A DNA stretch of 64,000 nt, taken from the NCBI GenBank assembly GCA_964036295.1, contig OZ038462.1:29077759-29141758 (forward strand), read 5' to 3'. Position numbers and translations under genes: made by a program. Source of the stretch: Plumapathes pennacea. Its lineage: Eukaryota > Cnidaria > Anthozoa > Antipatharia > Myriopathidae. The notes under the pieces were generated by a model. It was given only the letters and a program-made list of their open reading frames with translations, did not search any database and had not been told where the DNA came from. Position 1 is the stretch's first letter; each line of letters opens with the position of its first letter. Shown in pieces: positions 49,623-61,593 of this stretch.

Positions 49623-51536
49623 GTAATCTTTACGAGAGGAGCGGGGGACGACGGCAACGTCATTGAAACAATAAAACTCATTGCAGAAGACAAAAACGCA
49701 CGTGAATATGTGAAATTGACCTGTTCTTGGAGTCGTCGTGCTCTCGCGTGCGACTTTGAGTGCTTCTTTTTTCAGAGGTTATCAGAACGGTACGACATGT
49801 CGAGAAATTAAAAGGGCAGTGTCATAAGATGCGCGTGCGCGCGTTTGATCAAATCTTGAAACCACAACGTATAGGCGAGCGATCGAGTGGCAGATCCACC
49901 GCCGTTGTGGACGCCATCTTGGATTTCAAACTTAAAAATATTGGGCGAATGTTTTCAAGATTCGACCAAACGCGCGCGCATACACATCTCATGACACTAC
50001 CCCTTTAAGACAGTCGTTCTTATCAGTAAGAGACGATGAGCCTCACTAGAATCTCGGCAAAAACTAACGGAACAAACTCGGCGACCCAAGAATTAGGGAA
50101 TATTGCAAAGACATAAGGAATACGGAGAAACATTTTTTCTGGTTCCTCGGGTTTTCGTCGCCGTCCTAGTTTGCTGAAGCTCCCTAATAACTGAGACGCA
50201 GACGTATTATTGGTGCTTAAACTTACACAACTTTGGGTGGCAAATTAATTTTTTCGTTCCATGCATTCTGGATTACTCACCCGTTACAACGCTTTCACAA
50301 ATGTAAGCCCGCCGCCCATCATATTTCTGCACATTGTTGAATTTCCCAAAATACTTAGCTGGATAGTGTCTTGCTATGAGAGCCACAACTTCCAGTTCAT
50401 TATTGCCAGGTTCTCCTGGTTGCCACTGATCTATGGTCATCGCCTCTCCACTCACCCAGGTCCAGTTTCCAGTGCTAGTATTTTTGTACAAACCGATGTG
50501 CCACTCGTTGAAAGACCCCAAAACTGTCGATTTCCCCTGAATCGCATTCTTGATAAACTCCCACTCATCATCAGTTTCCATGGATACCAGATCATGGCCT
50601 AGATTTTTACACGATTCTCTGTTTTTATCCCATGTTTCTCCCCTCGTGGTGTAATTGTAGCAAGAGCAAGTTGTGAGAGCTCCTACCATAAGATAAACAG
50701 TTATTATATTAGTTGTTGGGCTATTTATCAAACTCTATACCCAACTTTAGACAAAAATGCTTGATAACGATACCATTTGGGGTGTCCCCCTCCCCGGGGT
50801 ATCACCACTGACAAAATGTAACTGTCTTTATATCGTTGGAGCGGGATCTGGTATATTAACTTGGAATTTTAGCCAATAGACCTTCTAGAGTTGTGTCTAA
50901 AAAGACTTGTGAACATTTCACTTCGTGTAAACTAAGCATAAGATACTAGTGGTCCGTTTTTGGTACTATAATCAATAATTAACTAATTTGTAATTATATT
51001 ATCTTGTGTTTGACAAAATCGTAAAAATCGTATGGTCTTCTTTTCGGATGTCACGCTATCTCAAGGTCACATACCTTCACGTCCCAGCTGAGAACGCCCA
51101 TGAAAGTGTGTTTATAATTTGTCGTAGAATAAAGCTACACCAGCAGCGTTGTGGGTACAAAATCGCACTTGTTATGTGTTCCTGTGATATCTAATTTCTA
51201 TAAATATTGGGAAGATTACGAAACTCCTTTGACAGCGCAATCATCTGAAGCGGTGACACGGATCATTCACTTTCACTTCGCTTCATTTGTGTTTGGTTTA
51301 GAAATTAAAGTCAGACACACAGTTGTATAACCCAGTGAATAAGGGAACAACGGCGACTGTTTGTTTTACGACCTGAACAGTTGAGAACAAGTGAACTACA
51401 CAGAAGAACAAGCAGAAGTGAACTTCCGCCTGAGTTTCAGCTATTAATCACGCTTTCACTTACCAACTTCAATCGGTGCCACAATAGCAAAACAAATCAG
51501 TGCAGCAAGAACCTCTGCTGCGAGAATCCTCGTCAT
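47718..51536 (-). CDS. Chimeric C-type lectin-like receptor: A2 ectodomain and membrane exon joined to tail B
   Basis: Exons: signal 51464-51536 (MTRILAAEVLAALICFAIVA), CTLD 50281-50682, stalk 49136-49258, membrane 48301-48477, tail 47718-47980. The first four match the A2 gene at 37.6-41.0 kb. Below the membrane exon the tail A exons are missing; at about 47981 the sequence jumps into the tail B exon, cut after its membrane part. An AAG at 47981-47983 could serve as acceptor. With it the phase fits: the split Gly codon is completed and the whole reads 1038 bp, 345 residues. The tail keeps LYQAL, TYASL, SPYETV and DDYENM despite several changes around them. The CTLD shows WHIGL, WTWVSG, GEPGNNE and YICES. 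The polypyrimidine tract before the proposed acceptor is weak, so this last junction is the uncertain step. Confidence 0.6.
49470..49622. repeat. Compound CTA/ATA microsatellite
   Basis: (CTA)n then ATA-rich repeats in the CTLD-stalk intron, equivalent to 38745-38840 but about 1.5 times as long. Confidence 0.9.
49812..50004. mobile_element. MITE with TTAA target duplication
   Basis: 193 bp, ends AAGGGCAGTGTCATAAGATG and (inverse) CATCTCATGACACTACCCCT, flanked by TTAA (49808-49811, 50005-50008). The A2 copy near 39472 (GAGAAATTAAGACAG) is empty. TTAA fits piggyBac or Kolobok. Confidence 0.75.
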
Positions 51537-51622
51537 CTTCCTTTGAGTCTGACTGATGACCGCGAACAAACCAAAATACTGAACAGACCTGACTTGTTGT
51601 GCAACCGAAAGCCATCAGCGAA

Positions 51623-51630
51623 TGACGTCA
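51623..51630. promoter_or_regulatory. CRE-like TGACGTCA upstream of chimeric gene
   Basis: Octamer 87 bp before the ATG at 51536. Confidence 0.5.
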
Positions 51631-52635
51631 TACCCCGCCTCACGACGCCACTGTAGTCACGAATAAGATCGAGAAAGCGGAAGTTGTGTGAATTCTTGTC
51701 ACACGTATATGTCCTTATATGAAGAAAATATGACCAAGAATGTTTTCGGGGCATATTTTTACCACGAAAAAGGGGCCGGGGAGCTGAACAGCATCGATTC
51801 ATGAAGCTTGATATATTTCCGCAAATAATAAGCACGGAGTTAGTGGTGAAGTGAGTCGTGTCTACCATATACATTACTTTTGGCGATTCGAATACAACAG
51901 TAGGGATAACGAAAGTAGATTTTGGAGGTTTCCTTCGCATCTGAAGCGGAAATTGTAACCAACCAATGGGCGTGATGCTTGTCCGCGTTCATGAATTTGG
52001 CGGATGTGAGTGCCATATCCGCGGCACACAGTGCTACGGGAAACACAGTTTCACACTAAGAGAAAACGAGTGAATTCCCTTCCTCGTTCCCAGGCTTAGT
52101 CGTTTCTCGCCGATCCGTGTGACCCATAAGAAGCTTTCCTTATTTTGCTCGGGCCAGAGTTGTTGCCTACTAACGCGGGTCTTAAAATAGATATTGACGG
52201 TATAATATATTCTGAATTCTGGCGGTTTGAGCAATATTGAAAACCCCTCCACCTTGTGTCAGTAGTTTTGCAAACGTATGCAGAAAGTAGACAACAAAAA
52301 ATGTGTAATTTCACTCAGAAAAGTGTGTTGAAGATGTATAATCTCATCAGTACAATCTATTTTTAAGAATACATCTCCCGAAAATAAAATGAGGAACATT
52401 TGTTTTTGTCACACAGCGTCTTATGCTGATCCCTCAACTACGCATGCAACACTATAGTAAACACTATTACACATAGAAAATGGTGCCAAAAGTATATGTA
52501 GAGTTCTATTCGGTTGTATATCCTTTAGTGTTCTCCCATTTACGTTGACTTACGTAACCGTCAGTAAGAGATCCCAAAATAAAAAACGAACTAAAAGTTG
52601 ATCTCTTCAGATTACCTAAACAATACGGTGAAAAG

Positions 52636-54540
52636 ATGTAAGGCTTTCCAAAGTAATTTCGATTTTTCCAAAGTAGGCTATTCCACAGTCATTCCGTCAA
52701 TATCGACCACTTTTCAAGATGTTGGATAAAACAGTCCGTCAAAAACAGACATTTTAAGTATTCTTAAAAGTTTGAGGTCTGTTTGTATGTAAAAACGGAC
52801 TGAATTGACAAAATCGTCAACAGTTTTGCTAGCTGAAAGCAGTCAGTTTTGGAGACACCAATATTATCAAGCACAACAGTAGTTTAAATACATCACTTTA
52901 TTGTCAAGTCAAAATTCAGAGCAAAGTTCTTCTAAAAACCTACCCCAAAAACCTGCATTCTGTTGAGCAGTACAATTTAATATTATTTTTCGGCTGCGAA
53001 AGGCTGGATTTTGTGGGTCTTAACTCGCAGTCTACTCATCACAAACCTTTTGCTAGGATATTACGTCAGATTGACTGCTTTACTCCGCGTGGTATAAATT
53101 GTATTACGGGTATTTTGACCCCTGTGCTACTGTGTGAAAATTAATAATGGGTGAGTTATATATGGGGTTACGGGGGTGAGGCGAATATGATTGTAATATG
53201 AAATTGTGCATGTTAGTGTGTGATAACATGTTGCAGCGCTAAAATGTGGTCAGGTTGTTGAAATGTAGGGAACGTGGTAAATGGGCAGAAATGTGGAATT
53301 GGTGACCTGTGGTGCGCACGTGCGTTGTGAAACAATGGGAATGGGAGTTACTGTAACAGAGAAAACTGAGCGAAGATCGAAAAGGAAAGCGGCGAAACGG
53401 AGGGATCGGCGTGTACGTAGAATAAAAGCTAATAAATATATAACTTGGGGTGGGACGGGTGGTTGGGTAGAGCGCTCGAAAAAATGTGGTGAACCGATGA
53501 CCATCATGAGTGGATCGTCCGTCGAAGCAACCGTGTTATTCTCATCAGGGGCATAGTAACGTGGTTGCTCCATGAAGGTGGAAAGTTCCTTCGAGGATAC
53601 GTGTTTCGAAATGGTAGGCGCGCGCCATCCATGCCCGACACGTTCGGCGGTTACGAACTTTTGGCCCTGGCCGAGTTGAGGGTGAGGGGAGAAAACCGGG
53701 GGTCGATGGTCAAGAGTTCAACACAGGGCGGGGAGGGGGAAATAGGAAAAGAAAGTTACCTCGATATATCCCCGAAGGTCGATATTTTGTTATTGCGCCC
53801 AGGCGCTTTGCCAGATCCTTAGTCGACTGCATGGCAGGCAGCGGCAAATTAGGTCGTAACAGCGGCGCGTGGGACGCTAAGATGCGTTTGGTTGGGGGGG
53901 GGGGGGGGGGGGGGGCGTGTGTTGTTATGACCAATCGGGCGTGCGCACCGATAATTATTAACGATTATGGATGTTGGGGGGGGGGGGCAGGGTTTTTTTT
54001 TTGTTTGGTTCGAAGCATTACGTCATCCTGGACGGTTTTGTTCGTATGAGTCTGCAGTGCACATGACCACGGTCAGCGGTAGTGCACGGACACTTGGGGT
54101 CGGCCATCTTGTGTGTGAAAAGACTAATGAATTCTGTTTAGTTGAGTCGCTCGTGGGTCTTTTTGTGGTCGTATCCTTGCGAGGAACGGCTCGGTTGACC
54201 ATTTTGTTCCAGGCAAGTGTGACTGTACGCTTATGATACTAGATGATATTGCGTGCAGCGGATTCGTCGTTGAAGCCTGCAGTGTTTGAATGATCGTTGA
54301 GTGAGATTGAGGAGGCCAGTGTTAATTTTTTGTGGATCGGCTGAATCTTTGTTGACATGTAACATCTCGTTGTGGATGGTAGAACAATAAAGAGGTAAGA
54401 TTTGTAGGAGGTGGTAGTGTTTGAATTTTGTAGATTAACGTGTTTTTATTAATGTACAAATCGGTTGTTGTAAATGAATTAAGGTGAAAGAAAAACATGT
54501 ATATACTTGTATTGCTAATTGAAAATAGTGGAATATATAC
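52636..54540. other. Unrecognised block inserted in the array
   Basis: Unlike the paralogous 42117-42765. No convincing gene on either strand. G-runs at 53896-53916 (about 21 G) and 53975-53987 are followed by a T-run. Confidence 0.4.
53896..53916. repeat. Poly-G tract
   Basis: About 21 consecutive G, with a second G run at 53975-53987; likely G-quadruplex-forming. Confidence 0.85.
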
Positions 54541-54543
54541 AGA

Positions 54544-55440
54544 ATGAAAACGGAAATTGCATCGTGGTTTACTATGGTTTGTATAATGAACATTTTGAAG
54601 ACGAACACTCACAAGAACACCGCACCCAACGAGACTACCGACAACGAAACCACTGACGACACAACTCCATTGACCTTGGCCACACCACCGTATATCAGAG
54701 GCACCTCTGAGACGATAGCACGTATTCTACGACCCTACAACATCCGGGTAGCCCATGCACAAGCCCATCACGACTCTACGCGACTTACTGACCAATGTAA
54801 AGGACAAAGACGAACCCATCAACAGACAAGGAACAGTATACAGAATATCTTGTACTGACTGCAAAGCCACCTACATCGGTGAAACTGGCAGAAACCTGAA
54901 CACGAGACTTACTGAACACAAACGAGCTACCAGAAACGGCGACATCAGAAATCACATTTCTGAACACCACCGACAGACTAAACACGACATCAACTGGGAC
55001 CCTGCTGAATGCATCAGCCACAGTACCAACTACTACCAACGACTTACACTGGAAAGCTGGTACACAAACTTAGAACGGAAATCACTCAACAGATGCCAAC
55101 AATTACCGGCACCTTACAAACGACTGATAGATGACATCAAACGCAACCGAACGAACAATAGACTAATCAACAGGACAAAAGAACATCAACTGACCAATAA
55201 CGAAACACAACCAAGCCGACTCGACCAACCATAGGCCGACATGACGGACCAATCACTTCTACAACCAGAGACATATATACCGCCATCTGACGAATACTTT
55301 TCACTTGACTCTGAAGATGACTTCCGCTCAGGTAGTTGAAACGTCAGTCACCAACAACAGTCTTTCTGGAGACTACTCTAACCCGGACGATCACAACCAA
55401 CCTACTGTTCACACTCCTGGGTTCAAACCATTTGCCAATG
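54544..55440 (+). pseudogene. Penelope-like element, 3' part with GIY-YIG endonuclease
   Basis: The end of a reverse transcriptase linker (PPYIRGTSETIARILRPYNI, then VAHKP) is followed by a GIY-YIG domain: GTVYRISCTDC, ATYIGETGRNLNTRLTEHK (54755-55234). This order is diagnostic of Penelope-like elements. A four-base TGCA duplication near 54752 splits the frame. The RT core is missing, so it is a 5'-truncated dead copy. After the stop, CTGAAGA (55311-55317) and GAAAC (55339-55343) resemble a hammerhead-ribozyme core known from Penelope terminal repeats, but the intervening stem is weak. The extreme 3' end (55367-55436) is also at 12708-12792. Confidence 0.8.
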
Positions 55441-55699
55441 AACATTTTGTGGGAAATTTTTGGCATTATTGATTTGGCATAGTTAGTGAGAATATCACTT
55501 GGGAACAAGAGTACTGATTAATTTTGATTTTGAATAGTTCTATTTTGACATAGTGTTCGCTCTTATTTAGCTCTGGCTGGAATCCACTGGAGCTTCTGGG
55601 TTGCTGTGGGGTTCTTGTGGGTTGTTCTTGATTTGAACTTGCATGTCTATTTATGTTGTTGAATGATTGTCTATCTTAGGATCACAAAGAGACTTGTAT

Positions 55700-56095
55700 G
55701 TCACCTAAAGCGGATTATAGTGACTCTCACTCAGTGCCTGATACAAATGTGACGAAGCAGTGACGTTAGTGAAGTCCTGTTTATCTGTGATTGTTCCAGC
55801 ATGTTTTTATTTTCTCTCATGGACTCCACCATCGGGATGTCGCCTTTTCGGGCTTCTTCGTACATCTTGATATTTTCTCAGTCCCTGCAGGAGATCGATA
55901 AGAGAAAAAGGAGGAAGAAAATACGTCTTAATTTTAAGGACGATGAAGAGAAAGGTCTATGGATGTAGTAATAATGTAGAACTTTATCTTGATTGGTGGT
56001 TTTACCTTTTATCGTTGGTTGGGCAGAGCTGGTGTGCATCTCTGTGCATGTTGTCACATTTTCTATAGGAAAATTGGCTAGCGGCAAACAATCCA
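55700..56095 (-). pseudogene. Type B' lectin receptor fragment (tail and stalk)
   Basis: Keeps LYQAL and the start of the tail plus the stalk remnant (about 56000-56095). It is cut within the second tyrosine motif and lacks a membrane segment exactly as the copy at 42.95 kb does. No CTLD nearby. Confidence 0.6.
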
Positions 56096-57072
56096 GTGAA
56101 ACGTTTGGCTGACCAAAGAGGAGAAAATGGTGAATTAATGAAGGAAGTTATTAATAAATCAATTTAGGTGCCTCACATTATTAATCTGTGGGAGTTTTAA
56201 AAATCGCATAAAACAATGAAAAATTATCCTTAAAGGGAGGTGTTTTTGCTATATAAGCTCCGAACAAGACTGGGATTGCCAGTGAGCTTGTGGCGTGATT
56301 TGAGTTGAGACCAGATTAAACTAAAATGCAAAGTTGGGACAGAGCGAGACTCCCAAGAGAGATTTCAGTCTCACCAGAAAAGTATCATACAGAATAGAGA
56401 ACTTGGCTTTTGAGACCTTGCTCAAATGAAACCTGATTAAACTATACATTTTCATTACAACACTCATACATTTGCTTCTTAAAGGTTATAAGAGAATCTG
56501 CATTTTGAGCTTAGGTGTGAAAGGGTCAGCCAGCAAGAAAAGAGTAATGCGTGGCCCGGTGCGTGACTTACTGTGTGTATGCACAGTCTATTTTGACAGT
56601 TTGACTTTGAACACTTATTTGTAATCAGAGACCACGATTAATCCGGTGTTCGCTTCAATACTTATGTTTTTTTTTTCTTACTGAATACGTTTCTTTTATT
56701 AAGCTTTCGAGTATTCGCGCTGTGTAACAAATATACACTTGAAAGCGAGGAATGTAACACGAGACTTGTTTACAATATTATTGCGGTTTTGTTTCACAGC
56801 GTGTTCAGTCCATTTGTGACTAACAAACTCAATGCTCAGGACTATCTCGGTGTATTTTTCATTTCTAGCATACAGTTACTATTGCAAAACAAAGGCTACA
56901 TGATCGAATGAAAAAAAAAACATTTCAACAGCACTCTACGATAAGCCGAAGCATTTTGACGGCACAGGCTCGCAGTATTGTGTGGAGTCTTGAGCTACGT
57001 CGCAGTCCCCTTATCACGATGAGATGGGTATTTTCGTTACAAAATAGATGTATTTTTGTCGAAAATACTTTA
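55700..57072. repeat. 1.4-kb segmental duplication, copy 2
   Basis: Copy of 42766-44165, starting inside the B' tail. Beyond 57072 it switches to a sequence shared with about 6338-6440. Confidence 0.9.
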
Positions 57073-57806
57073 CTAGAAATACGATAATCGCAGATACCCC
57101 CTCACTCTGTCATTGATGGGACTTTTACTTTGGTAACTCCCAACAAGAGTAGCCTTTGTTTTACCGAAATGTTGACTCAATCTTTTCTTCGAACTCAAGT
57201 GCTACACGCAAAGGAAGGAGAAAAAGAATGGTGTGTATTATACTTTTGCGTTGAAAAAAGAATCGATTGCGTGACGAATTACGTATTTCCCACGGTCGGC
57301 ACGTCAAATTAATTTATACAGTCTGCCAAGCACGTTTTCAAAATTAATACTCAAAGTTTGAAGTTGGTCGGCCGTCGTAGTACGGGAGAAAAGGAACACT
57401 GATTTTCCAATTTTGAATTCATAGGCAGTACAATTAAATAGGCTTCCTGTGCGATTTGTTTTTACTCTAGACTGCATGCACCTGACTCAGGCATGCATAT
57501 TTAATGAGCTCGAATTGTTTTGTATCTTAACCCACTCAAAACAGCATGATTTCTCCCAGAATCAAAGCAAAACTTGAACAGTTTACTTCAAATTATACAC
57601 GGGCTTCAGACCCAGTGATACTTCTACGGGCTTGTGAACGATTCTCGCTGCAATCACCGCGTGTCAGATTACAGAAAAATAAGACATCTGACTAAATCAT
57701 TCGAGACTACAAGTTCCGATTGCTCTGAGCGAATAGGGTAGCCGAAACTGGCGACAGAAGCGTAGTAAAACAATACTTCGAGGGAAAATGATCAGCATAC
57801 AAATTT
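57073..57806. other. Unassigned stretch
   Basis: One short open frame (57130-57312, plus) without recognisable features. The beginning resembles a repeat near 6338-6440. Nothing else seen. Confidence 0.35.
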
Positions 57807-59646
57807 CAGGGTGTCAAGCAGCATGGTTGGTCAAAAAAATAGGAAAATAGGAATTTCAGGGATGGAAAAATAGGAAAAATAGGAACTTTTGGTACAAAAA
57901 ATAGGAAGAAAATAGGAAAACCAATACTACATTGATGGAGAAAGATAGCTCCGCTACAGTAAAAACCGAAATATAAGACCCTAGAGTTTTAGCCCAAATT
58001 AGGTTTGTAATGTATAATTGATAGTTACCGTGAATCAACCATCTTAGCCACAAGTAGGTTCTTATATGCGGGTTTTTACTTTACACTACACTTCAACAGC
58101 GATCCCAATCCACCAGTTAGCCCTGCCATCACCGATAGCAAGAAATAAATAAGACAAAGCCAGTGTTTTCATTCTAATTTATTGTGATGTAAATATCAAC
58201 AAGTCAGTCAACAAGTTTTTTTTTTGGCATTAGACTATAAATGGCACTGAAATTGGAGTGACGATTGTATCGATTTATATAATTTCATAGAAACACGGCT
58301 GTTTATGATCCATATAAAATCATTATTTCCATTTCCCGTTCTTTAACTGAACAGCTTCACCTAGTTCAGATACTTTTTGCATTTCTGACTGACAGTTGCT
58401 GGCGCAAAACTTAATCTCGAATTAACATAATAAGAGGCCCAAATTCGCATCTAGCACTGATTTATTGCTATAAAGTTATATTTGACTATGTGTGGAGTGC
58501 TGTCAGACAATTTGTACTGTCAATTCAGTGGTACAATGTAACATCAAACTGGCAGACCAGAGCAAACACAACAAATCCTGAGCAAACCCCGCCACAGATG
58601 ACAGGACATGCATGTTCACTTCATTTGACTTTTTTTCTTTGAAGGCTGAGCAGAGTCACTTGTTGGTAGTGCTTTTTCTAGCAATTTCTGGTTCTTTGTG
58701 CTAATCTCCTTTTGTTCCTTCCTCACTTCTTCAAGCTTCCTCTTTGCCTTCGCTTGATTTGACTTTGCCGTTTCTATCATGAGGCAGGCAACTCTCGCGC
58801 CTTGTGAATCAACCTTGGAGCCTGCAGCCAGGGCGGTCTGTAGCTTGACTGTGCCATCTGACAGCAGCTCGTCCGCTGTTTTCATATTCATCCATTGCTT
58901 CCTTTTCCTCTCTGTCAAGGTTTTCTCGTTTGTCTTTCAACAATATGGTCTCTTGTCTTAACTTCTGCTGATCTCCCTTTCTTCTTTCCACCTCCTCAGC
59001 TTCCATTTTCTCTTCAGCCTGCCTCCTCTTCTCAATTTCCTCTTCATGCAGCCACTTCCTGTATTGCGTATGCGCAGATCGAACATCAATGAAAAGGCCA
59101 TCTGTCATGGGTATATTTTCTGGTTTGTTGTTGTCAGGATCATGAAACTTCACAGCATCTTTCACAACTCTAAGGCCAACAATGGTCCTCTCTCCAAGAA
59201 GTGACCGTTCCTGTGTTACGATACGGGCATTCACTGAAAGACTTCATTCTGACTCAGCATTCATCTGTGAAAGGACTAGACTCGATTTGACGACTTTCGG
59301 AAGAGTTGAAAACCGAGGTCCAGTCGCATCTAGAGCCTTTAGGCTGAATATGGCTCGCCAAAAATGGTCTACACGTTGCTAGGTTAAAGGAAGAACTTAT
59401 TTACCAACCATTTTTATGTAAGGCTAAGGGCATCAAAGCTCTCATACTGCTTCCTTTATGCTAAACATACGTCTCAAACACATAGAACTATGACTCTACT
59501 TTCACTTTTTTAGCATGTATTGGTTTCATCAGCTAAAAAATAGGAAAAATAGGAGGTTCTACTTAAAAAACAGGAAAAATAGGAAATCTTTTAAAAAATA
59601 GGAAAAAATAGGAAAAAATAGGAAAAAATAGGAACTTGACACCCTG
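57807..59646. mobile_element. hAT-like DNA transposon, internally deleted
   Basis: 1.84 kb bounded by the inverted pair CAGGGTGTCAAG (57807-57818) and CTTGACACCCTG (59635-59646). Many AAATAGGAA repeats lie just inside both ends (57833-57920; 59535-59633), like the subterminal transposase-binding repeats of hAT elements. A minus-strand coding relic lies inside (58616-59270). No matching 8-bp target duplication is visible, so an end may have been rearranged. Confidence 0.65.
58616..59270 (-). pseudogene. C-terminal relic of a hAT-type transposase with coiled-coil tail
   Basis: Begins in the dimerisation-like segment SLSVNARIVTQ, GERTIVGLRVVKDAV, similar in pattern to the ERGFS-N end of hAT transposases. 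It continues with TDGLFIDVRSAHTQYRKWL and a long Glu/Lys/Arg coiled coil. An in-frame TGA lies near 59249. The frame breaks near 58890-58918, then continues as KTADELLSDGTVKLQTALAA to a Lys-rich end (58616). No DDE core. Family assignment is from memory of the pattern and is tentative. Confidence 0.45.
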
Positions 59647-59796
59647 CGTCAGTGAAACAATAAAACTCATTGCAGAAGACACGCACGTGAATATGTGAAA
59701 TTGACCTGTTCTTGGAGTCCTCGTGCTCTCGCGTGCGACTTCGAGTGCTTCTTTTATCAGAGGTTGTCAGAACGGTACGACATGTTGAAAAATTAA

Positions 59797-59912
59797 AAGG
59801 GCAGTGTCATGAGATGCGCGTGCGCGCGTTTGATCGAATCTTGAAAACATTGTTTTCAAGTTTGAATTCCAAGATGGCGTCCACAACGTCCAAATTTCAT
59901 GACACTACCCCT
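59797..59912. mobile_element. Short TTAA MITE (relative of 49812-50004)
   Basis: 116 bp with the same ends and TTAA flanks (59793-59796, 59913-59916) at the homologous position; internally deleted. Confidence 0.7.
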
Positions 59913-60188
59913 TTAAAACAGTCGTTCTTATCAGTAAGAGACGATTAGCCGCACTAGAATCTTGGCAGAAACTAACGGAACAAACTCAGCGACCTAAGAA
60001 TTAGGGAACATTGCAAAGACATAAGGAATACGGAGAAACATTTTTCCTGGTTCCTCGGGTTTCCGTCACCGTCCTAGTTTGCTGAAGCTTCCTAATAACT
60101 GAGACGCAGACGTATTATTGGTACTTAAACTTACACAACTTTGGGTGGCAACTTAATTTTTTCGTTCCATGCATTCTGAATTACTCAC

Positions 60189-60590
60189 CCGTTACAACGC
60201 TTTCACAAATGTAAGCCCGTCGCCCAAAATCTTTCTGCACATTGTTGAATTTCCCATAAACTTTCAATGGATAGTTTCTTGCTATGAGAGCCACAACTTC
60301 CAGTTCATCATTGCCAGGTTCTCCTGGTTGCCACTGATCTATGGTCATCGCCTCTCCACTCACCCAGGTCCAGTTTCCAGTGCTAGTATTTTTCTACAAA
60401 CCGATGTGCCACTCGTTGTAAGACCTCGAAACTGTCGATTTCCCCTGAATCGAATTCTTGATAAACTCCCATTCATCATTAGTTTCCATGGATACCAGAT
60501 CATGGCCTAGATTTTTACACGATTCTCTGTTTTCATCCCATGTTTTTCCAGTCATGGCGCAAGTGTAGCAAGAGCAAGTTGTGCGAGCTC
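60189..60590 (-). pseudogene. Orphan A2 CTLD exon with nonsense codon
   Basis: 402-bp exon, same length and splice sites as 50281-50682 (acceptor GTAG at 60591-60592, donor GTGAGT). Tyr after WHIGL is changed to TAG (60394-60396). Upstream homology ends near 60645 in a dispersed repeat and no signal exon follows up to 64000. Downstream, stalk and membrane exons are replaced by the hAT-like element. This is the broken distal end of the array. Confidence 0.8.
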
Positions 60591-60645
60591 CTACCATAAA
60601 ATAAACAGGTATTATATTAGTTGTTGGGAAATTTATCAAAATTTA

Positions 60646-61550
60646 TATACTACGCCCCAACGAGCTTAGGATTGGAGACCGTGTCTTCATCTTCGTCATA
60701 TCATTATTATATTGCTCGCTGGGGCGTAGCCCCGACGAGCTTAGGATTGCACAGCGTGTCTTTATCGTCGTGTTAGTTTTCTTCTGGGTTACGAGTCAGC
60801 ACACGGTGATTGGTTCACATTGCCACGTGATATGTGATGACGTAAGGCGACTTCGCGAACAACTTGAGATGTAGTCGATTGAATTGTACGTTAATGCTTG
60901 TGTATAAAGTTATCTGTATCCCATCCAAACTCAACACCGTTTGGCTTTGTGGAACATGCACGGATAAAGAAGATTTGGCTTGCGTTCTTAAGTTCACCGT
61001 CATAGCCGCAAAAAATGTTTGATTGATTCGATTATGTTGGCTACCGTTACAGGGTTGCAAATAACTTTGTCGCCGCTAATTGCTCGCGGGGGCCTGGGGC
61101 CCAAGCGAGCTTAAAAACGCATATTTTTTTTTGTTTATTTTTTTCCTTTCTGTGGGTCGAGAATCAGCACACGGTGATTGGTTCATATTATCACGTGCTG
61201 GGCGATGACGTAATTGACTTCGATAAACAACTCGAGATGTGGCCAGTGAATTGCTCGTTACTTGTGTGTAAAAGTTAACTGCATCCCATCCAAACTCAAC
61301 ACCATTTGGCTCTGTGGAATATGCACGGATAAACTGGATTTTCGGGAACGATTTTGGCTCGCGTTCATCGCGGAAGCTTTGAGAATAGCCGTAAACAAAT
61401 ATTTGATGGATACCGCTGTCGCCGATAAATATTTAGTCCCGACGAAACTTTCTGTGGCGACACGAAATACTTTTGGGAAGATAACAGGGCGAAAACAGAA
61501 ACCAAAGCTACGGTGAGCTTTAGCCGTAGAACAATGACACTTTATGCTTT
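60646..61550. repeat. Dispersed repeats, two tandem relatives of 44200-44880
   Basis: Two diverged copies (about 60660-61070 and 61080-61550), each with a GC-rich hairpin (for example GCTCGCGGGGGCC and GGGGCCCAAGCGAGC), CAGCACACGGTGATTGGTTC and CACGTG. The second has an 84-codon frame (61262-61516) with LSVATRNTF, probably a transposon relic. Confidence 0.55.
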
Positions 61551-61593
61551 ACTCTGTACATGACATCTGTTGCCTACGGTGGCCCACAACTGT

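Noticed and set aside
53250-53573. 107-codon minus-strand frame and overlapping plus-strand frame
   Set aside because: No recognisable domain, no splice support, no paralog.
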